From contig NZ_WWHU01000001.1 of the NCBI RefSeq assembly GCF_009862785.1, positions 4,947,470 through 5,011,469 on the forward strand: a DNA stretch of 64,000 nt, given 5' to 3'. A program made the position numbers and the translations under genes. This document shows, in pieces, positions 27,118 to 34,171 of the stretch. The number at the start of each line of letters is the position of its first letter. The first letter of the stretch is position 1. The DNA comes from Gordonia sp. SID5947 (GTDB taxonomy: Bacteria > Actinomycetota > Actinomycetes > Mycobacteriales > Mycobacteriaceae). The notes beneath the pieces are model-generated. The model was given only the letters and a program-made list of their open reading frames with translations, was not told the DNA's origin and ran no database searches.

Positions 27118-27177
27118 TCGAGAGCATCCACTGTGCTCGAGAGTCATTGCTCTCGAGAACTCCGTGGATGCTCTCGA
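27118..27177. terminator. Nested inverted repeat between rshA and the bL37 gene
   Basis: The outer arms at 27118-27131 and 27164-27177 are perfect 14-bp complements. The inner arms CTCGAGAG (27136-27143) and CTCTCGAG (27150-27157) form a second 8-bp stem with a TCATTG loop. Bulges of four and six bases separate the stems. The element lies between convergent genes and can fold in RNA from either strand, so a bidirectional terminator is the simplest reading, although no T-tract follows. Confidence 0.6.
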
Positions 27178-27256
27178 TGTTCTGCTGGGCGCTGTCGACG
27201 TGATGTCGTCGCCGGCGCCCGGACGTGTGCTCGTACTCGGCTGAGTCGTGCTCGAC

Positions 27257-27331
27257 TCAGGAGTTGGGACGCTTGCCGTGGTTGGCAGCGTTCTTCTTCC
27301 GAGCGCGCTTCTTGCGTCCGCGCTTACCCAT
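27257..27331 (-). CDS. 50S ribosomal protein bL37 (24 residues)
   Basis: A 24-codon gene with a strong GAAGGAG ribosome site upstream. The product starts MGKRGRKKRARKK and ends NHGKRPNS, an extremely basic peptide. This matches my memory of bL37, the tiny actinobacterial large-subunit protein found near the peptidyl transferase centre in Mycobacterium smegmatis ribosome structures. Its place between rshA and the biotinylated protein gene, on the opposite strand, agrees with a small, easily missed conserved gene. Confidence 0.85.
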   Translation of the reverse strand: MGKRGRKKRARKKNAANHGKRPNS

Positions 27332-27490
27332 GACGGATCTCCTTCGTGCTGTGTGCGTCCTCGATTGTCCCATGTCGGGGGTCCGCGATCCCAATCGCCT
27401 CGTTCCGACGGCCCCCGAGGCCCCGCACGGCTCGTCGAGAGCTCGCCGAGAGGTGGCGCGGACCCCGTCATGGCGGCATCGGAAGTGGGC

Positions 27491-27496
27491 TAGGTT
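27491..27496 (+). promoter_or_regulatory. Minus-10 box of a leaderless promoter
   Basis: TAGGTT ends six bases before the ATG at 27503. In actinobacteria a TANNNT box at this distance places the transcript start on the start codon itself. It favours ATG 27503 over ATG 27497, which directly abuts the box. Confidence 0.55.
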
Positions 27497-27502
27497 ATGT
27501 GC

Positions 27503-27718
27503 ATGGCTGAAGACGTCGTCGCAGAGATCGTGGCAAGCGTGCTGGAGGTGCGGGCAACCGCCGGCCAACAGGTCGACGTCGGCGACACGCTCTTCCTGCT
27601 CGAGTCGATGAAGATGGAGATCCCGGTCCTCGCAGAGGAATCCGGCACTCTCGCGGACATCAAGGTCAAGGTCGGTGATGTGATCCAGGCCGGTGACGTC
27701 ATCGCGGTCTACGAGTAG
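27503..27718 (+). CDS. Biotinylated single-domain carrier protein (TB7.3 homologue)
   Basis: A 71-residue biotin/lipoyl attachment domain. The biotin-accepting lysine is Lys37 in LLESMKMEIPV, the exact ESMKMEIP signature of TB7.3 (Rv3221c). The two symmetric halves of the domain are both present (GQQVDVGDTL and GDVIQAGDVI). It is a free-standing domain with no carboxylase subunit nearby, so its partner is unknown; a biotin-dependent acyl-CoA carboxylase acting in trans is the usual guess. It is followed by pdtaS after 64 bp. Confidence 0.93.
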   Translation: MAEDVVAEIVASVLEVRATAGQQVDVGDTLFLLESMKMEIPVLAEESGTLADIKVKVGDVIQAGDVIAVYE

Positions 27719-27782
27719 CCAACGCTCGGTGCCACCGTCGCCCGCGCCACCGACGCCGCAGCTCCGCTGAACCGATCACGTC

Positions 27783-29288
27783 ATGTCGACCCTGGCAGAC
27801 CTCCTCGCCGAGCACACCACGCTGTCGGATGCCGCAGCCGCGCATCTACAGCGTCTGGTCGCCGAATGGCAGCTGCTCGCCGATCTCTCGTTCGCCGACT
27901 TCTTGATGTCGGTTCGCACTGACAGCGGCGATATCGTCACGGTGGCCCAGTGCCGGCCCAACACCGCGTCGACGGTCTTCCCGAGCGACGAGGTGGGGCG
28001 CATCGCCGAACCCGAGGTCAACCGGCAACTCGAACGTGCGTTTGCCGCCGATCGGGTGCTGCGGGACGAGGACCCGAAGTGGCTCGGCTCGGTTGCGATC
28101 CGGCGGGAGGCGGTGCCGGTCGGCTTCGCCGACGCCGACGGCCCGATCGCGGTGCTGACCCGCGCGATCGATCTCACGCATCCCCGTCTGCCGTCGCCGC
28201 TCGAGCTCGCCTATCAGGACTCTGCCAACGACCTGTGCCAGATGGTCGCCGACGGCTCGTTCCCGCATCTGGAGGGCAATCCGCGCGGTCTGTCCACACC
28301 GCGCGCGGGCGACGGCTTCGTCCGCGTGGACGAGAACGGCATGGTCGTCTACGCGAGTCCCAACGCCTTGTCCGCGTTCCACCGGATGGGATGGACCACC
28401 GAACTCACCCACGCTCGGCTCTCCGAGGTGGCGTCTTCCCTGCTGACCGATCCGTTCGAATCCGAGGACGTCGCGGTGATGATCGACGAGGCGGTCGGCG
28501 TCAGCGAACCGCCGGCCGGACCGTACCGGGATGTCGGGATGCGGATGGAGGCCGATGCGCGGCGCGCGACCGCATTGCTCCGAGCCGTTCCCCTCCGGCC
28601 GCGTGGTGGCAGTACCGGGGCCGTCGTCCTGATCCGCGACGTCACGGAGGTGAAGCGCCGCGACCTCGCGCTGATCAGCAAGGACGCCACCATCCGCGAG
28701 ATCCATCATCGGGTGAAGAACAATCTGCAATCGGTCTCGGCCCTCTTGCGGCTACAGGCCCGCCGCACCACCAACCCCGAGGCACGCGGCGCCCTCACCG
28801 AGGCGGTCCGTCGGGTGGCGTCGATCGCACTCGTCCACGAACTGCTCTCGGGCAGCGTCGATGAAGAGGTGGACCTCGACGAGGCGGTCGACCGGCTGGT
28901 TCCCATCCTGGTGGACGTGGCGTCCGGGGATGCCACGGTCCGGGTCACCCACCGTGACCGACTCGGTGTGTTGGCCGCGGAACTCGCGATGCCCTTGGTG
29001 ATGGTGTTGACCGAGTTGATCCAGAACGCCATCGAGCATGGCTTCACGGGTTCCACGTCTGACAGCGAGATCGAGGTGGTTGCCGACCGGGACGTCCGCG
29101 AATTGCGGATCTCGGTGCGTGACAACGGTTCCGGGCTGCCAGAAGGATTCGAGGTGGCAACCTCGGACCGACTCGGATTGCAGATCGTGCAGACGCTGGT
29201 GTCGATCGAACTGGGCGGCACGCTCACGATGGGCTCCAACCCGACGGGTCGGGGCACCGAGGTGAGTATCGTCATCCCGCTCCGGTAG
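27783..29288 (+). CDS. pdtaS: Sensor histidine kinase PdtaS
   Basis: A cytosolic HisKA_2/HWE-type kinase of 501 residues without membrane segments. An N-terminal GAF-like domain (to about 150) is followed by a PAS domain (about 170-290), the phosphoacceptor region EIHHRVKNNLQS with His308/His309, and an HATPase_c domain with NAIEHGF, DNGSGLP and the G2 box GRGTEV. In mycobacteria PdtaS signals to the RNA-binding antiterminator PdtaR and responds to nitric oxide and copper. No pdtaR gene is in the window, as expected since it is unlinked there too. It is convergent with whiB1 through a bidirectional terminator. Confidence 0.93.
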   Translation: MSTLADLLAEHTTLSDAAAAHLQRLVAEWQLLADLSFADFLMSVRTDSGDIVTVAQCRPNTASTVFPSDEVGRIAEPEVNRQLERAFAADRVLRDEDPKWLGSVAIRREAVPVGFADADGPIAVLTRAIDLTHPRLPSPLELAYQDSANDLCQMVADGSFPHLEGNPRGLSTPRAGDGFVRVDENGMVVYASPNALSAFHRMGWTTELTHARLSEVASSLLTDPFESEDVAVMIDEAVGVSEPPAGPYRDVGMRMEADARRATALLRAVPLRPRGGSTGAVVLIRDVTEVKRRDLALISKDATIREIHHRVKNNLQSVSALLRLQARRTTNPEARGALTEAVRRVASIALVHELLSGSVDEEVDLDEAVDRLVPILVDVASGDATVRVTHRDRLGVLAAELAMPLVMVLTELIQNAIEHGFTGSTSDSEIEVVADRDVRELRISVRDNGSGLPEGFEVATSDRLGLQIVQTLVSIELGGTLTMGSNPTGRGTEVSIVIPLR

Positions 29289-29404
29289 CCATGTGTGGCA
29301 AGAGATCACAGTACTCGCGAACCGAATCACGTCGTACCGGTTGGTGTTACGGCGTCGCGGTCATCGAATGGCCACTCGTGCAACATCTCAGCCCAGGCTT
29401 CCAC

Positions 29405-29436
29405 GAAAAAGACCCGGCCGAGGCCGGGTCTCTTTC
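29405..29436. terminator. Bidirectional intrinsic terminator between pdtaS and whiB1
   Basis: The stem GACCCGGCC (29411-29419) and GGCCGGGTC (29422-29430) has a GA loop, with five A residues on the left and TCTTTC on the right, so a U-rich tail follows the stem in both directions. It separates the converging pdtaS and whiB1 genes. The rest of 29289-29466 shows nothing else. Confidence 0.85.
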
Positions 29437-29466
29437 ATGGCCGCTCACGCGGCTCGGGTCATGCTC

Positions 29467-29721
29467 TCAGACGCTGCTGCGCGTCCGGGTACGCGCGGTG
29501 CGCCGCTTGAGTGCGCGCCGTTCATCTTCGCTCATGCCTCCCCAGACGCCTGCGTCCTGGCCGGATTCCAGGGCCCACGAAAGGCATTCGGCCGTGACGG
29601 GGCACCGGGCGCAGACGAGCTTCGCATCAGCGATCTGCGCGATGGCCGGGCCACTGGTTCCCACTGGGAAGAACAGTTCCGGATCTTCGTCGCGACAGAT
29701 TGCGTTGTGACGCCAGTCCAT
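29467..29721 (-). CDS. whiB1: Iron-sulfur transcription factor WhiB1
   Basis: An 84-residue [4Fe-4S] Wbl protein. The cluster ligands are Cys9, Cys37, Cys40 and Cys46 at the same positions as in M. tuberculosis WhiB1. The beta-turn GVWGG and the basic C-terminal tail (RRALKRRTARTRTR) are intact. It binds the SigA region 4 domain and reacts with nitric oxide. The chosen ATG (MDWRHN) follows AAGGAGAAGG; earlier in-frame codons give an unfamiliar N-terminus. A CRP-type site lies 112 bp upstream, consistent with CRP control of whiB1 in mycobacteria. Confidence 0.96.
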   Translation of the reverse strand: MDWRHNAICRDEDPELFFPVGTSGPAIAQIADAKLVCARCPVTAECLSWALESGQDAGVWGGMSEDERRALKRRTARTRTRSSV

Positions 29722-29832
29722 TCCTTCTCCTTCAGGTGCTTTTACGCACCACTCGACAACTCCCATGTCTGGTGTGTTGTGGCTGTAACCGCTAGTTCAC
29801 GCGGACCCACCGAATGTTTCCGCACTGTTGCT

Positions 29833-29848
29833 TGTGAATACTTTCACG
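29833..29848. promoter_or_regulatory. CRP-type binding site upstream of whiB1
   Basis: TGTGA-ATACTT-TCACG matches the CRP consensus TGTGA-N6-TCACA at nine of ten conserved positions. CRP (Rv3676) is known to act at the whiB1 promoter of M. tuberculosis from sites upstream of the core promoter. The distance to the whiB1 start codon here is 112 bp. Confidence 0.75.
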
Positions 29849-30049
29849 AATCCAGGCGAAGTCAATGGTGTTCCGTTAACACGTGTGCAATATCACTGTG
29901 GTGACCACCCCGATTTCCTGGGGGTGCTTGCACTCGATGTGCACCGATGTATTAGTCTACCCGCTCTTCACGCGAAATTCGCCTGATTTCCCAGGTCGTC
30001 GTCACGGATCACTGGTGGTGTTGGCGTCAACCGCAGTACTCTGTGAGCC

Positions 30050-30070
30050 ATGCCACGACGACGATGTTGA
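30050..30070 (+). CDS. Possible six-codon leaderless leader ORF (MPRRRC)
   Basis: TACTCT at 30037-30042 followed by exactly seven bases and ATG is a classic leaderless start. The frame reads Met-Pro-Arg-Arg-Arg-Cys and stops at TGA 30068-30070. The same frame then continues without another stop into the first helix of the downstream MFS transporter. Either this is a regulatory mini-ORF, or the TGA interrupts the true transporter start. Confidence 0.3.
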   Translation: MPRRRC

Positions 30071-30148
30071 TCTTCATCACATCGACTGAGGGCGGCCGCC
30101 TCTGTTGCCGCCCTGGCCGAGGATGCCATCCCGCTCTACCCGCTCTAT

Positions 30149-31348
30149 GCGGTGATGTTCGCCGACCCCACAGTACCGGGAGCAGGTTTGTCGGCGGCGG
30201 CGATTTCATCTCTGTTCATCCTGTGGTCGGCTTGTTCTTTCCTGTTCGAGATCCCGGCCGGGATTCTGGCCGATCGCATACCGCGCCGACTGCTGGTGGT
30301 GACCGGGCCGGTGTGCAGCGGGGCGGGATTCGCGTTGTGGACCTGGTGGCCGTCCTATGGGTCGTTCGCGGCCGGATTCGTGCTGTGGGCCGTGGGGACC
30401 GCGCTGCGCTCCGGCGCCCTGCAGGCGTTGCTCTATGACACCCTCGCCGCACGGGGGCAGGCGATGCAGTACGCAGCTCTCGCCGGTCGCGTCCGGGCGA
30501 TGGGGGCAACCGGTGTCCTCGTCGGGACCGCCACGGCGATCCCGCTGACCGCCTGGGGTGGCTACCCGGCAGCGGGAGCGGCCAGCGTCATCGCGTGCCT
30601 GTTCTGTGCCGCGGCGTCGGCGATGCTGCCCGAGGATGCGCCCCCGCGGCGCGTGGGGAACCGCGAGGACGCCGCTCACCGGGATCGCGACGGTGGGACT
30701 CGGCCCGACAGCGACGCGGCGGGGTGGCGTGGCGTGGTCGCCGAAGCGTTCGCACACCTGCGCGGGGACCGTCTGCTGCGTCGCGTCGTCGTCCTGGCGA
30801 TTGCGTTGACCTGGGTTTCCGCGCTCGACGAATATCTGCCGCTGCTGGCGGACACCATGTGGTCGGGCACGGCGTGGTGGGGTTCGGCCGCGACAGGGGT
30901 GTCGATGCTCATGGTGGTGGTGGCGGTGGGCGACATCGCCGGCGGCCATGCGGCTTCACGCACCGACGTCACCGACCTCCGGCCCCGGCGTCTGGTTCCC
31001 TGGCTCCTCGCCGGCGCCGCAGCCCTGGGCCTCGGTGCCATTTCCGGCCATCCAGCGGGAATCATCTTGGTGGCCTTCGCATTCGGTGTCTTCAGCTGGT
31101 CGCTGGTGATGGCGGACGCGATCATGCAGCGCCGCCTCCCGTCGGGTGCCCGTGCCACGATCACCTCGGTGGTCGGAGTGGGTGAGGAGATGGTCGCGAT
31201 CGGCGCCTTCGGAGCCTGGGCGGTGGGATCGACGTGGTTGGCACCCACGACGTCGTTCGCCGTCGCCGCTGTTCCCTACGCCGTGATGGCCTTGGTGTTG
31301 ATGGTCTCGTCGTCGGGTGCGACCACGGCGAGGGCCTCCGGCCGATAA
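30149..31348 (+). CDS. MFS transporter with unclear N-terminus
   Basis: An MFS permease. Helix 1 residues (VAALAEDAIPLYPLYAVMF) are encoded from about 30104, upstream of the first ordinary start codons GTG 30149 and ATG 30152, so a protein starting there would lack most of helix 1. The frame is open back to the TGA at 30068 but offers only CTG. Motif A (EIPAGILADRIPRRLLVV) and the remaining eleven helices are normal. A polar His/Asp/Arg-rich stretch forms the central loop. Its 3' end overlaps the convergent lipid kinase gene by 73 bp. Confidence 0.8.
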   Translation, partial: AVMFADPTVPGAGLSAAAISSLFILWSACSFLFEIPAGILADRIPRRLLVVTGPVCSGAGFALWTWWPSYGSFAAGFVLWAVGTALRSGALQALLYDTLAARGQAMQYAALAGRVRAMGATGVLVGTATAIPLTAWGGYPAAGAASVIACLFCAAASAMLPEDAPPRRVGNREDAAHRDRDGGTRPDSDAAGWRGVVAEAFAHLRGDRLLRRVVVLAIALTWVSALDEYLPLLADTMWSGTAWWGSAATGVSMLMVVVAVGDIAGGHAASRTDVTDLRPRRLVPWLLAGAAALGLGAISGHPAGIILVAFAFGVFSWSLVMADAIMQRRLPSGARATITSVVGVGEEMVAIGAFGAWAVGSTWLAPTTSFAVAAVPYAVMALVLMVSSSGATTARASGR

Positions 31349-32244
31349 CCGAAGTCGATGGAGCGGTGGGCGCCGATGTAGTCACCGTCCATCTGGACGT
31401 CGATCGGCTCGTCTGCCCGGAATCGCACCCACGCCAGGTCGTCGTCGCGGTGCAGGTGCCGGGCCTTCGGGTTCCGGTGTGTCAGGAGCCGTGCCGCGAG
31501 GGGAAGATTCCGCGCCACCGACGTCGACGTGGCCGCGAACAGACCGAGGCGGGTGTCGAATCCGGTCGTCGGATTCGTTCGGATCTCGTAGTCGCCGAGA
31601 AAGGTCCACGGACTGGTGTTGCTCACGAACCCGTATCGGACACCGGTGATCGGTTCGTGGTCGGGGATCTCGACCGTGAACGCCGCTCGGCTGGCAGCGT
31701 GGCGCACAAAGGAAGCGATGGTCGTCCACAGGTACCGGGACGGAGTCGCAGCCTTGCCGGCGTGGCGCTTGTCCTCCATGGCATGGACCACCACGGCGTC
31801 CATGCCCATACCCGTGTTGAACAGGAACCAGCGGTCCTGTGTGTGGCCCAGACCGATCCGTCGGCACCGGCCGGCCTCGAGGAGGTCGATGATCTGCGCG
31901 GTGGCCGCGAGCGGGTCCGAGCGGATGCCCAGCGTACGGGCGAAGACATTCGCGCTGCCGCCGGGGATGACGCCGACTTTCGGGAGTCGGCGGGTGGGAT
32001 CGGTGGCCCCGGGGGACCCCAGGATTCCGTTGACGGCCTCGTTCACCGATCCGTCGCCGCCGTGCACGATGACGACGTCGACTCCTTCGGCGACCGCGCG
32101 TTGTGCCAGTTCGCCCGCATGGCCGCGGTGCGTGGTGTGTTCGACGTCGAGGGTGAACCGCGAACTGAGGGTGTGCGCGAGCGCATCGCGGCCGGCCGGA
32201 CTGGTGGCCGTGGCGAACGGGTTGACGATGAGCATGACACGCAC
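31276..32244 (-). CDS. Diacylglycerol kinase-family lipid kinase
   Basis: A 322-residue DAGK catalytic-domain protein like M. tuberculosis Rv3218. LIVNPFATATS at the N-terminus and GGDGS at 62-66 (GGDGT in most) form the nucleotide site, VIPGGSANVFARTLG is the next signature, and the C-terminal beta-sandwich ends in DGDYIGAHRSIDF. It should phosphorylate diacylglycerol or a related lipid (sphingosine or undecaprenol types share the fold) at the inner face of the membrane. The chosen GTG gives MRVMLIVNP; an ATG 13 codons upstream is possible. It converges with the MFS gene. Confidence 0.9.
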   Translation of the reverse strand: MRVMLIVNPFATATSPAGRDALAHTLSSRFTLDVEHTTHRGHAGELAQRAVAEGVDVVIVHGGDGSVNEAVNGILGSPGATDPTRRLPKVGVIPGGSANVFARTLGIRSDPLAATAQIIDLLEAGRCRRIGLGHTQDRWFLFNTGMGMDAVVVHAMEDKRHAGKAATPSRYLWTTIASFVRHAASRAAFTVEIPDHEPITGVRYGFVSNTSPWTFLGDYEIRTNPTTGFDTRLGLFAATSTSVARNLPLAARLLTHRNPKARHLHRDDDLAWVRFRADEPIDVQMDGDYIGAHRSIDFGYRPEALAVVAPDDETINTKAITA

Positions 32245-32379
32245 GAGACCCCACGATATGGGGTGTGCAGGTGTGACGTACATCCGCCCGTCGTCGGTGC
32301 GGATGCCACGCGCCTTCGCGAGGCGTCGTCTCGCGGGGGTGAGCGGCGCCGCACGACGACTCACCCATAGGCTGGACGC

Positions 32380-32880
32380 GTGAGCACGAAGCGGGGCGGC
32401 AACGCCGATGCAGGTGACGACCAGCATCGGGAGCCGGAACAACAGGCCGATCCGGGGCAGGCGCCGTCGACCATCCGGGTGGCCGGAGCGGTCACCGCAT
32501 TGGAAGGTGCGATCGCGGTCATCGTCGCCGTGGTCCTCGCGATTCGCGAGGCAGGCGGCCACCGGGAAGCCGCGATCAGCGGCTACGGAACGGCTGCGTG
32601 GTTCGGGATCATCGGTGCGGGCGTGCTGGTCGGGGGGATCGCCCTGCTGACCGGGCGGCGCTGGGGCCGCGCGATCGCGGTCGTCGCTCAGATCCTGCTG
32701 CTACCGGTCGCCTACGCACTGCTCACCGACAGTCATCAGCCGTGGTTCGGCATCCCGCTGGCCATCGCGGCACTGGCGGTGCTGGTCCTCATCTTCAGCC
32801 CGGCATCGACGCGGTGGCTGGTGGGGGAGTACGAACCAGAGGGGCCGGAGGCCGGCGGTCGCCGCCCTCGCAAGCGCTGA
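32380..32880 (+). CDS. Four-helix integral membrane protein (Rv3217c-like)
   Basis: A 166-residue protein with a polar Gln/Asp-rich N-terminus of about 30 residues, four hydrophobic segments (about 33-53, 70-88, 96-112, 121-140) and a basic tail. A GRRWGRA loop lies between helices 2 and 3. Its position between the lipid kinase and ParA-like genes matches M. tuberculosis Rv3217c, of unknown function. It is divergent from the kinase gene. Confidence 0.75.
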   Translation: MSTKRGGNADAGDDQHREPEQQADPGQAPSTIRVAGAVTALEGAIAVIVAVVLAIREAGGHREAAISGYGTAAWFGIIGAGVLVGGIALLTGRRWGRAIAVVAQILLLPVAYALLTDSHQPWFGIPLAIAALAVLVLIFSPASTRWLVGEYEPEGPEAGGRRPRKR

Positions 32881-32953
32881 ACTCTGGCCGGGTCGCCGAT
32901 CGTGATTCTTCGGCCCGACCGACGTTAACCCCGACGAGCGAGCTGATCGGCCG

Positions 32954-32959
32954 TACAGT
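32954..32959 (+). promoter_or_regulatory. Minus-10 box of a leaderless promoter for the ParA-like gene
   Basis: TACAGT is followed by seven bases and then ATG 32967, the leaderless arrangement of actinobacteria. No ribosome-binding site precedes the ATG, which supports a transcript starting on the start codon. Confidence 0.65.
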
Positions 32960-32966
32960 TGTGGCC

Positions 32967-33752
32967 ATGACCCGTATGCTCGCCATCGCGAACCAAAAGG
33001 GTGGGGTTGCCAAGACCACGACTGTTGCGTCGCTCGGTGCGGCACTCGCCGACCTCGACGTGTCAGTTCTCGTGGTCGATCTCGATCCCCAAGGCTGTCT
33101 TACCTTTTCGCTGGGGCATGATCCCGACCAGCTCGAGGCGTCGGTGCACGACGTCCTCCTCGGTGAGGAGGAGATCGCCGACGTGCTCCTCGACACCGAC
33201 GACAACGTGACGTTGTTGCCTGCCACGATCGACCTCGCCGGTGCCGAGGCGCTGCTGCTGATGCGTCCCGGGCGCGAGTACGCGCTCAAACGAGCGCTCG
33301 CCGAGGTCGCCGAGGATTACGACGTGGTCCTCATCGACTGCCCGCCGTCGTTGGGCGTGCTGACCCTCAACGGGTTGACCGCCGCGGACGAGGTCGTGGT
33401 GCCGCTGCAGTGCGAGATGCTGGCCCATCGCGGCGTCGGGCAATTGCTCCGCACCGTCCACGAGGTTCAGCAGATCACCAATCCGGGTCTGACGATGCTC
33501 GGCGCTGTGGCGACATTGTTCGACGCGCGGACCACGCACAGCCGCGACGTACTGTCCGACGTCTCGGATCGTTATGACCTCGAGGTGCTGGCGCCGCCGA
33601 TTCCCCGTACGGTCCGGTTCGCGGAGGCCTCGGCGTCCGGGACCTCGGTTATGCGAGGGCGAAAGAACAAGGGCGCGAACGCATATCGAGAGCTCGCGGA
33701 GAACCTGTGGAAGTACTGGGACGCGGGTGAGCCGGTCCGTACGTCAGTCTGA
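32967..33752 (+). CDS. ParA/Soj-family ATPase without a ParB partner
   Basis: A 261-residue deviant-Walker ATPase. KGGVAKTTT at 11-19 is the P-loop with the signature lysine, DLDPQG is the A-prime box and DCPPSLG the Walker B. No parB gene or parS site lies nearby, so it is not the chromosomal segregation pair but an orphan positioning ATPase like M. tuberculosis Rv3213c (Soj). Val14 stands where most ParA have a glycine-like small residue in KGGxGKTT, making the motif KGGVAKTT. In that species entC and gpm2 lie between this gene and the previous one; here they are absent. Confidence 0.92.
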   Translation: MTRMLAIANQKGGVAKTTTVASLGAALADLDVSVLVVDLDPQGCLTFSLGHDPDQLEASVHDVLLGEEEIADVLLDTDDNVTLLPATIDLAGAEALLLMRPGREYALKRALAEVAEDYDVVLIDCPPSLGVLTLNGLTAADEVVVPLQCEMLAHRGVGQLLRTVHEVQQITNPGLTMLGAVATLFDARTTHSRDVLSDVSDRYDLEVLAPPIPRTVRFAEASASGTSVMRGRKNKGANAYRELAENLWKYWDAGEPVRTSV

Positions 33753-33773
33753 CCCACGGCGCGTCCGTCGGTT

Positions 33774-34106
33774 TCATTGGACGACGACCACCCGATTGCC
33801 GTCGGGGTCCTCGAGCTGCAGGTACCGCACGGTCATGGCGTCGACGATCGCCGGGTGATCGATGCCCACCGCGTCGAGGTGACGACCGAACCCGTCGAGG
33901 TCCGACTCGACCAGGACCACCGTCGATCGGCCGGCACGCTCGGGTTCGAGTTCCACCTGCAGGCCGTAGTGTTCGCCGAACTGCCATTCGACGAGCCCGT
34001 CCATCGGCCGGTCGGTCGGACCGGTGCCGAGGACGGCGGTGTACCAGGATTCGGCGCGGGCGAGCTCCGACACGGTTGATTGGGCCAGCACTCCGCAGAT
34101 CGTCAT
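33774..34106 (-). CDS. VOC-family (glyoxalase/bleomycin resistance fold) protein
   Basis: A 110-residue single-module VOC protein. SELARAESWYTAVLG is the typical first helix, and the last strand YLQLEDPDGNRVVVVQ carries the usual Asp-Pro-Asp-Gly-Asn turn. With one module it should work as a dimer. The metal ligand pattern is incomplete: Glu in EWQFGEHYGLQ is present but the first strand lacks His. It could be an enzyme or a binding protein. The gene stops 21 bp from the convergent ParA-like gene. Confidence 0.85.
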   Translation of the reverse strand: MTICGVLAQSTVSELARAESWYTAVLGTGPTDRPMDGLVEWQFGEHYGLQVELEPERAGRSTVVLVESDLDGFGRHLDAVGIDHPAIVDAMTVRYLQLEDPDGNRVVVVQ

Positions 34107-34171
34107 GGCGCGCTCCGTTCGACGTCGAGGGGTCGCCGCGGCGATCGCGGCCGCGGCCGTCCTCGCCGACG

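Larger units (their letters stand above)
29722..30148. other. 427-bp divergent regulatory region between whiB1 and an MFS gene
   Basis: This is one of the most AT-rich stretches of the window. It holds the CRP-type site at 29833-29848, which should serve whiB1, and a rightward leaderless promoter with TACTCT at 30037-30042 seven bases before ATG 30050. The only frame from that ATG is six codons long. The remainder shows no gene. Confidence 0.65.

Noticed and set aside
30068-30070. Selenocysteine TGA joining MPRRRC to the transporter
   Set aside because: No SECIS-like hairpin directly follows, and a selenocysteine at the N-terminus of an MFS permease has no precedent I know of.
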